Below are positions 40,209 through 45,579 of a stretch of 45,579 nt of DNA, one piece after another. The translations under genes and the position numbers were made by a program. Numbering within the stretch: position 1 is the stretch's first letter; each line of letters opens with the position of its first letter. A model generated the notes under the pieces. That model had not been told where the DNA came from, searched no databases, and saw only the letters and a list, made by a program, of their open reading frames with translations. Source of the stretch: Limosilactobacillus panis DSM 6035 (GTDB lineage Bacteria; Bacillota; Bacilli; Lactobacillales; Lactobacillaceae); contig NZ_AZGM01000128.1 of the NCBI RefSeq assembly GCF_001435935.1, positions 1-45,579 on the forward strand. The letters are read 5' to 3'.

Positions 40209-40466
40209 CTAATTGGTCTTCCGGTAACCAAAGTAGAACTGGATGATGGCAATTACCACGTTGGCCCAGTTCATCGTTATGAACCATGGGGCAATCCCAC
40301 CAGCATCGTGGGTCACGCCATAGTAAACCCAAAAGCCGATGATCACAGCAACGACATTGATCCAGGCAAACCACTTTTGCAATGTCTGATCACTGAGCTT
40401 AAACCACATCCAAATGACATTGATAATGAACCAAATCGCCAAAATCCAAAAGAAAGTCTGAAACAT
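40209..40466 (-). CDS. Small three-span membrane protein
   Basis: An 85-residue protein with three predicted membrane helices (about 1-20, 35-52 and 60-80) and many tryptophans. It is preceded by AAGGAGG. Two GTGTC/GACAC-type dyads lie in the 210 bases between it and the TetR gene upstream, so it may be a target of that regulator. I do not recognise a family. Confidence 0.7.
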   Translation of the reverse strand: MFQTFFWILAIWFIINVIWMWFKLSDQTLQKWFAWINVVAVIIGFWVYYGVTHDAGGIAPWFITMNWANVVIAIIQFYFGYRKTN

Positions 40467-40600
40467 AACGAATCCCTCCTTTAATTAGTCACATGAAAGT
40501 TAGAAGTTCGAATCACTGAAATAATTGCAGTTCTTTTGGCTTCTCTTCACTTTCTATACTAGACCGGTTAAATGGAGAAACAATCGTTGATAATTCAATA

Positions 40601-40665
40601 AGTGTCGCTTATTAAACACTATCAAACAATCAGTCATCAATTAGGACACAATAACGAAAAGTGTC
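40601..40665. promoter_or_regulatory. Candidate TetR-family operators near the small membrane protein
   Basis: GACAC-N11-GTGTC (40645-40665) and AGTGT-N10-ACACT (40601-40620). A possible promoter of the small gene (TTGTTT and TAGTAT on the minus strand, near 40560-40585) lies just downstream. The first dyad resembles that at 23998-24017 beside the other TetR gene. Confidence 0.45.
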
Positions 40666-40675
40666 GATGTTTAGC

Positions 40676-41230
40676 TTACTGAACAATGAGGTTCAGAATC
40701 TTTCGCAATTTAGCTAGTTCCTGGTCAGTTAGCTTAACGTTATTCTTAACAACAAAGGTAACCATGTCGATGTAAAGACTCCCGATAATTGTAATATCGA
40801 TGTCGGAAAGCTCGACCGGTAGCTGCTTTTGAAGCATTTGAATAAACAGTTTCTGGAGGCGCGCGCTGAAGCTATTCTGGTCATATTGAATAGATAACAG
40901 AGCCCGGAGAATCTCCCGCGAATCCCACAGGACACTAAACTCGTCACTTTGGTACAAGTCACTCAGCAGTGGTAAGCGATGATTTTCGGGCTGAATATTC
41001 GCCAGCCGTTTCGCAATGATCCGCTTAAACACGGCCAAATATTCATCATTAAGCTGCTCGGTCAGGTCATACTTGTCCTGATAATAGTTATAGAACGTCT
41101 GCCGATTAATAATCGCCCGCTCCGCGATGCCCTTGACAGTAACGTTAGCAAAGCCTTTTTCGTTAACTAACTTGGCAAAGGCAACCTTAATTGACCGCTT
41201 AGTCCTCATTACTCGTAAATCTTCGGCCAT
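40676..41230 (-). CDS. TetR/AcrR-family regulator
   Basis: A 184-residue TetR-family protein. Its helix-turn-helix (NVTVKGIAERAIINRQTFYNYYQDKYDLTEQL, 35-66 region) is followed by a C-terminal domain like that of the TetR protein at 24069. I choose ATG 41230 because AAGGGGG lies before it; the frame continues upstream without a site. The next gene in the same direction is the small membrane protein, with dyads between, which makes local control likely. The ligand is unknown. Confidence 0.82.
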   Translation of the reverse strand: MAEDLRVMRTKRSIKVAFAKLVNEKGFANVTVKGIAERAIINRQTFYNYYQDKYDLTEQLNDEYLAVFKRIIAKRLANIQPENHRLPLLSDLYQSDEFSVLWDSREILRALLSIQYDQNSFSARLQKLFIQMLQKQLPVELSDIDITIIGSLYIDMVTFVVKNNVKLTDQELAKLRKILNLIVQ

Positions 41231-41376
41231 TTGAACATCCCCCTTCAAATGAGTCTTACACGTAATAATTATAATATAAGCGCCCACCCAATCAAAAGAA
41301 ACCCATATTGACCAGGTAAGACGCTATTCCTAATAACTATTATTAAACTAATATCGACTACTGAAAGAGCAATAAT

Positions 41377-42561
41377 TTATACCCTGCGGATGAACAGGCA
41401 GGCGAGCACTGCCAGGACGGCACTGAACACAAGCCCTAAGAAGGCCGCTGAGTATGAGGAAGTGAACTGCACAATTTCCCCAATCAGCAGTGGACCAATG
41501 AAGCCACCGAGCTGACCCCCGAAGTTGACAATCCCAATCGACGATCCATAGCTCTTCTCCGACAGGATTTGCGCCGTGAAACTAAAAATTCCGGTAAAGG
41601 CGAGCGACTTTACAAAGTAGATGAGGACCTCAAAGATAACAATCCAGACTAGCGAAGATGATTTAAACAGACCGAACATAAAAACGAGGGTAAGAAGAGA
41701 AGCAATGGTTATCAACCACCGCTCACGATGTTTGAAGAGGTGAACCATGATAAAGCCGGCGCTAAAGGCCGCAATCCCACCCGAAATAACTGGTAACGGG
41801 ACGAGCCAGGCCAGGTTCTTTAGGTTGATCCCCTGCTCGCGCAAGAAATAGACGGGCATCCAGGCCTCTAGCCCCTTTGTGATAACATTTAAGGCTAAGC
41901 CAATAATGACGAATGCCCACACCCGTCGGTCAATGTTCTGCCATTTAATTTGCGGGCGCGCCGCGACTTCCTTGCGAATACTCTTGAGTGGTCGTTCCAA
42001 CAGGTAATAAACCAGGGTAATTACAATTCCACCGAGCCCCAGCCAAATGAAAGCCTGCTGCCAGCTGCTGTTGGCAATAATCGGGACGATGATTAACGGG
42101 GCAATTGCAGCTCCCGCGTAATTTGACGAAATCAAGGCCGATGTTGCCTGCGACTTCACCTTTTTTCCGTAATTTTCAGAAATGCGCTTTAACGCGGCAG
42201 ACGGGTATGGCCCCTCCGCGATTCCGAACAGAAAGCGAATAACAATCAACGACGCCAGTGACCAGGCAAGCCCCGTCACCATTGTCATCGCTGACCAGGC
42301 AATTAGGGCAATAATGACCATGCGCTTGCTTCCCAATAAGTCCGTTAGGTAGCCACCCGGAATTTGCATCAAAGTGTAGCCTAAAAAGAAGGCACTGGCG
42401 GTCGCACCAAGAGCGGCAGCACCGACGTGGAAGTCTTTTCCAATATAGGCAAGCGAAATGTTCATTACCGTCCGGTCCGCAAATAAAAGCATGTAGCCCA
42501 AGTACAGAACAATAAACGACCAGAAATGTTTTATCCCTACTTGATTGTCACGATTAATCAT
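41377..42561 (-). CDS. MFS transporter (anion:cation symporter-like)
   Basis: A 394-residue 12-helix permease. The loop motif GGYLTDLLGSKR lies between helices 2 and 3 and LFGIAEGPYPSA in helix 4, both typical of the ACS group that moves organic anions. It is 22 bases downstream of menE on the same strand and so is part of the men operon. Because the window has only the late DHNA steps, the carrier may import an aromatic intermediate such as o-succinylbenzoate or export DHNA; this is inference from position only. Confidence 0.85.
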   Translation of the reverse strand: MINRDNQVGIKHFWSFIVLYLGYMLLFADRTVMNISLAYIGKDFHVGAAALGATASAFFLGYTLMQIPGGYLTDLLGSKRMVIIALIAWSAMTMVTGLAWSLASLIVIRFLFGIAEGPYPSAALKRISENYGKKVKSQATSALISSNYAGAAIAPLIIVPIIANSSWQQAFIWLGLGGIVITLVYYLLERPLKSIRKEVAARPQIKWQNIDRRVWAFVIIGLALNVITKGLEAWMPVYFLREQGINLKNLAWLVPLPVISGGIAAFSAGFIMVHLFKHRERWLITIASLLTLVFMFGLFKSSSLVWIVIFEVLIYFVKSLAFTGIFSFTAQILSEKSYGSSIGIVNFGGQLGGFIGPLLIGEIVQFTSSYSAAFLGLVFSAVLAVLACLFIRRV

Positions 42562-42583
42562 TGTATAGATTCACACCTTAAAA

Positions 42584-43999
42584 TTATGATAACTGTTGTC
42601 GTAATAAGAAACGTTGCACCTTACCGCTAGCATTCGTTGGTAATGAGGAAACCTTAATATATTGATGAGGAACCTTGTAATGTGCCAAGTGCTGGTAACC
42701 GAAGTGAATTAGCTTCTGGGGATCTAACTGTTGTTGACTGACCACAAAGGCCACCGGCACTTGTCCCCATTCAGGATTAGTCTTCCCAACCACTGCAATT
42801 GCATCAATTCCTGGGTACTGTTGATAGACTTGTTCAACTTCTTCAGGAAAGATATTCTCGCCGCCAGAAATTAACATTTCGTCCCGACGGCCATCAATGT
42901 AGAGGTAACCATCACTATCAAGGTGGCCAATATCTCCGGTTTGGTACCAGCCATTCACCATCTTAGCAGGCAACTTTTCTGGTAGGTTAAGATAACCGGG
43001 GGTTAAGGCCGGCGTTTTCAAAAGGACTTCCCCACTTTTACTCAGCTTTAACTGAGTCGTAAAGAGCGGCTGCCCAACGGATCCCAGCTTTCTTAGGGCA
43101 TCTTGCGCGCGCAGGGCAACTATTTGTGAACAGGTTTCCGTCATTCCGTAACACTGAACGACCGGGATCGATAATTTCTGACACTTAACAAGCGTTGGTC
43201 GATCAACCGTCCCCCCGCCCAGTAGCATACAACGAAAAGCATGGTTATAGTGACGGTGGCTTTCTGTTAAGCGCGCCAATAGCTTTTTCAACATGAAAGG
43301 AACAACCGACATTATTGTAACTGGCTCATTCACTAAGATGTTTTCAACTTTAAGGGCCCGAAATTTATCAACGATGCGAACGGTCATTCCGTAAATTAGG
43401 CCCCGCATAATGATTGAGAAACCACTAATATGGAAAATAGGGGCCACACAAAGCCATTCCTCGTCGCTTGTTAGGTCTAGGTTAAGAGCCGATGAAACAG
43501 CGGAGTAAAAGTGGTTGCCAAAGGTCTGTAAGACGCCCTTAGGTGCCCCCGTCGTTCCGGAAGTATACATAATACTAGCAACCCGGTCATAGTCAAAGGA
43601 TGGAATCAGTGCGGTCCGCCTTGCTGTTGAATTAGACAAACCTTGATAGCTCACGAAGCGTTCGTCCATTGTTGACTGCCACAAAGAATCAGCCACCAGG
43701 CAGACGGCAAGGCTACTGTCGCTGATCTGCCGCTGAAGCTCCTCATCAGCAAGCCGCCAGTTAAGCCAGACAATTGTCCGTCCACTACATAAGATGGCAA
43801 GGGCAATTTTGTAACTTTCAATACTATTGTCGGCAAGCATGCCCACCCGTGGACCAGGGTGCAGCTGGTTTAATTTCCCTGCAATCTGTTCCACCTGGTC
43901 CTTTACCTGGCGAAAGGTCAGGGTACTGGTCCCGTCAGTAACGGCGACCTTATCAGGTTGGGTACTTGCTTGTTTTAACAACCAATTTTGTGTTTCCAT
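42584..43999 (-). CDS. menE: o-Succinylbenzoate-CoA ligase
   Basis: A 471-residue acyl-adenylate-forming ligase. The P-loop-like motif YTSGTTGAPKGV is at 145-156, the GWYQTGDIGHLDSDGYLYI block gives the ATP-binding aspartate, and NASGKVQR near the C terminus carries the catalytic lysine. MenE forms OSB-CoA from o-succinylbenzoate, ATP and CoA. Close coupling with menB (10 bases) supports this substrate. No menC, menD or menF lies in the window. Confidence 0.88.
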   Translation of the reverse strand: METQNWLLKQASTQPDKVAVTDGTSTLTFRQVKDQVEQIAGKLNQLHPGPRVGMLADNSIESYKIALAILCSGRTIVWLNWRLADEELQRQISDSSLAVCLVADSLWQSTMDERFVSYQGLSNSTARRTALIPSFDYDRVASIMYTSGTTGAPKGVLQTFGNHFYSAVSSALNLDLTSDEEWLCVAPIFHISGFSIIMRGLIYGMTVRIVDKFRALKVENILVNEPVTIMSVVPFMLKKLLARLTESHRHYNHAFRCMLLGGGTVDRPTLVKCQKLSIPVVQCYGMTETCSQIVALRAQDALRKLGSVGQPLFTTQLKLSKSGEVLLKTPALTPGYLNLPEKLPAKMVNGWYQTGDIGHLDSDGYLYIDGRRDEMLISGGENIFPEEVEQVYQQYPGIDAIAVVGKTNPEWGQVPVAFVVSQQQLDPQKLIHFGYQHLAHYKVPHQYIKVSSLPTNASGKVQRFLLRQQLS

Positions 44000-44009
44000 T
44001 GCTTATAAC

Positions 44010-44831
44010 CTATGGAAACTTAGGGAACTGGTCGAAATTTGGCTGCCGTTTTTCATTGAAGGCGTCCCGGCCCTCTTTACCCTCATCAGTGGTGTAAAAT
44101 AGCATTGTGGCATCTCCACCAAGCTGTTGCAGACCGGCAAGCCCATCGGTATCGGCATTCATTGCCGCCTTGATAAAACGCAGTGCAGTCGGTGACTTCT
44201 TGAGGATCTCATTACACCAGTCCAGAGTTACAGATTCTACCTGGTCTAGTGGGACAACTTTATTGATCCAGTTCATCTGGTAGGCCTCTTCGGCGCTGTA
44301 GAAGTGGTTCAAGAACCATACTTCCTTTGCCCGCTTATGACCAATTACCCGGGCAAGGTACCCAGAACCATAACCGGCGTCAAAGCTACCGACTTTAGGA
44401 CCTGTTTGGCCAAACTTAGCGTTATCTGCCGCAATTGTTAGGTCACAGACAAGCTGCAAGATATTTCCACCGCCAACGGACCAGCCTTTAACCATTGCGA
44501 TTACTGGTTTAGGGATAATCCGAATGAGGTGCTGGAGATCCAGAACGTTTAAGCGGGCAATTTTGTCAGGGCCCACGTAACCACCATTACCCCGAACACC
44601 TTGGTCACCACCAGAGGAAAAAGCCTTGTCGCCAGCACCGGTCAAAATAATTACCCCAATTGTACTGTCATCCCGGCAAATGGTGAAAGCGTCAATCATT
44701 TCTTGAATTGTGACCGGCGTAAAGGCGTTCATCTTCTTAGGCCGGTTCATCGTAATTTTAGCAATCTTTCCTGCGCGTTCAAAAACAATCTCTGAGTACT
44801 CTTTAACCGGTTGCCAATCAACTATTGTCAT
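44010..44831 (-). CDS. menB: 1,4-Dihydroxy-2-naphthoyl-CoA synthase
   Basis: A 273-residue crotonase-fold enzyme that closes the second ring of OSB-CoA to DHNA-CoA. Diagnostic segments are [11 protein letters not shown] in the oxyanion part, [20 protein letters not shown], and [14 protein letters not shown] with the catalytic aspartate, followed by KAKEVWFL-like sequence. The length is that of normal MenB. It is the first gene of the menB-menE-MFS operon and is divergent from the thioesterase; the shared gap is only 32 bases, so the promoters overlap. Confidence 0.93.
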   Translation of the reverse strand: MTIVDWQPVKEYSEIVFERAGKIAKITMNRPKKMNAFTPVTIQEMIDAFTICRDDSTIGVIILTGAGDKAFSSGGDQGVRGNGGYVGPDKIARLNVLDLQHLIRIIPKPVIAMVKGWSVGGGNILQLVCDLTIAADNAKFGQTGPKVGSFDAGYGSGYLARVIGHKRAKEVWFLNHFYSAEEAYQMNWINKVVPLDQVESVTLDWCNEILKKSPTALRFIKAAMNADTDGLAGLQQLGGDATMLFYTTDEGKEGRDAFNEKRQPNFDQFPKFP

Positions 44832-44863
44832 GTTAAATTTTCTCCTTTAAGTGAGGTCTTTTT

Positions 44864-45244
44864 ATGAACTTATTAGAAAACCTTGGAATCCATCCCCAAT
44901 CTGTCACTGCTGACCAAGCGATAATCACTATTGACGTCAGTGATAGGTTAATGCAGCCATACGGAATCGTCCACGGCGGAATCAACGCCGTCCTTGCCGA
45001 AACCGCTGCATCATTAGCCGCAAACGCTTGGCTGAACCGGCAGAATCGTGAACAGGTTGCCATCGGTGTCAATATTACCACAGAGCATTTACTACCGGTA
45101 GCATCAGGAGAAATAATTGTTAAGGCCCAGCCATTAAAGCGTGGTCGTACGATTCAAACGTGGTTCGTTAAAGAGTTTAACGGCACCCACCTGACAAGCA
45201 CGAGTACCGTTACTCTTGCCAACCGGCCAAAGCCACAAATTTAA
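44864..45244 (+). CDS. menI: Hotdog thioesterase, probably DHNA-CoA hydrolase
   Basis: A 126-residue hotdog-fold thioesterase of the PaaI/YdiI type. GIVHGGINAVLAETAAS (34-50) has H37 and the catalytic glutamate E46, and GVNITTEHLLPV follows. Next to menB and menE it is the obvious candidate to free DHNA from DHNA-CoA. It is divergent from menB with 32 bases between. Members of the family can act on other aryl-CoA esters. Confidence 0.82.
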   Translation: MNLLENLGIHPQSVTADQAIITIDVSDRLMQPYGIVHGGINAVLAETAASLAANAWLNRQNREQVAIGVNITTEHLLPVASGEIIVKAQPLKRGRTIQTWFVKEFNGTHLTSTSTVTLANRPKPQI

Positions 45245-45490
45245 ATCAGGCTAATTTCAATTGGGACTTCATATATACTTAAAACGTTCACCTTCATTAG
45301 TTAAAGATTTCACAATAATTGTTGGACGCATTTTATGTAACTGAATATGCTAGGCCACCATCAAATTTATAAAGAATCGAAGATCAATCCAACACTTAAA
45401 AATGAAATGCCCTAACTATCCAAAATATATTCTCTAGGGAGATATATTCACTGTAAGCAGTCAATAACGATACGTATTGAAAACGAATGA
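45245..45490. other. Intergenic region
   Basis: AT-rich and without a frame that looks coding. I see no element shared with the repeats elsewhere in this window; the terminator of the next minus-strand gene lies at its right end. Confidence 0.5.
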
Positions 45491-45528
45491 AAGGGCGTGA
45501 ACCACGGCTTCTTGTGGTTCACGCCCTT
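45491..45528. terminator. Strong bidirectional terminator
   Basis: A perfect 15-bp GC-rich stem, AAGGGCGTGAACCAC and GTGGTTCACGCCCTT, with an eight-base loop and A and T runs on the two sides. It can serve the thioesterase gene and the partial gene at the edge. Confidence 0.85.
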
Positions 45529-45531
45529 CTT

Positions 45532-45579
45532 CTATTCATGACATACCTGCTGTACTTCTTCTGCCCATGGTAAAAGAGC
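45532..45579 (-). CDS. C-terminal end of an unidentified gene (partial)
   Basis: On the minus strand an open frame enters from beyond the window and ends ALLPWAEEVQQVCHE at a TAG, immediately before the strong hairpin. The length is too short to assign. Its support is the open frame and the terminator. Confidence 0.5.
   Translation of the reverse strand, partial: ALLPWAEEVQQVCHE

Overview
The window looks like a chromosomal segment of a heterofermentative lactobacillus, most likely a Limosilactobacillus. The reasons are strong AAAGGAGG ribosome sites, several TTG starts, a LacS-type permease with a fused EIIA domain beside a GH42 beta-galactosidase, and a stand-alone GshA-type ligase. The species cannot be fixed from the sequence alone. 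There is no rRNA, insertion sequence, prophage or CRISPR array.

Left part (1-14 kb): a doubly frameshifted brnQ lies between two inverted copies of a ~170-200 bp intergenic repeat, with a third copy near 5.9 kb. Then come gshA, a quinone-reductase-like MDR gene, an MFS-like membrane protein, the lacS-GH42 operon with its LacI-family regulator and a 14-bp operator at the promoter, and a LysR gene divergent from two tandem aldo/keto reductases.

Middle (14-28 kb): a decayed YbaK/ProX-type deacylase; an NAD-salvage block (nrtR, then pncB-pncA and an alpha/beta hydrolase); and a thiol-redox block. In that block an ArsR-rhodanese fusion and a six-member operon (three thioredoxin-like proteins, a FrnE/DsbA-like protein, a 47-residue CGPDGC protein and a 23-residue hydrophobic peptide) carry the same 28-bp dyad upstream. 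Next is a tandem pair of class-M-like sirtuins, the second split by an in-frame TAG, divergent from a TetR gene. A RibD-like reductase, an orphan YoeB-like toxin, a decayed stretch and a YczE-like membrane protein with a charged tail follow.

Right part (27.6-45.6 kb): an electrophile/aldehyde-reduction cluster (ochre-interrupted zinc ADH, ABM-domain protein, two AKRs, NmrA-like reductase, LysR) whose first gene has a promoter with a 19-bp spacer next to a cysteine-rich MerR gene; a Doc/AbrB toxin-antitoxin pair bracketed by two ~205-bp direct repeats and abutting tRNA-Thr; a three-gene TerB-domain / BrxD-like ATPase / Lhr-like helicase operon with a frameshift in the first gene; a second TetR gene; and a partial menaquinone set (menB, menE, an MFS carrier, divergent hotdog thioesterase) that would run from o-succinylbenzoate to DHNA.

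The best candidates for undescribed biology are the TerB-ATPase-helicase triad, the ArsR-rhodanese thiol regulon with its two tiny proteins, and the sirtuin pair. Seven or more genes are interrupted, some at short homopolymers, so either real decay or sequencing error must be settled before function is inferred.
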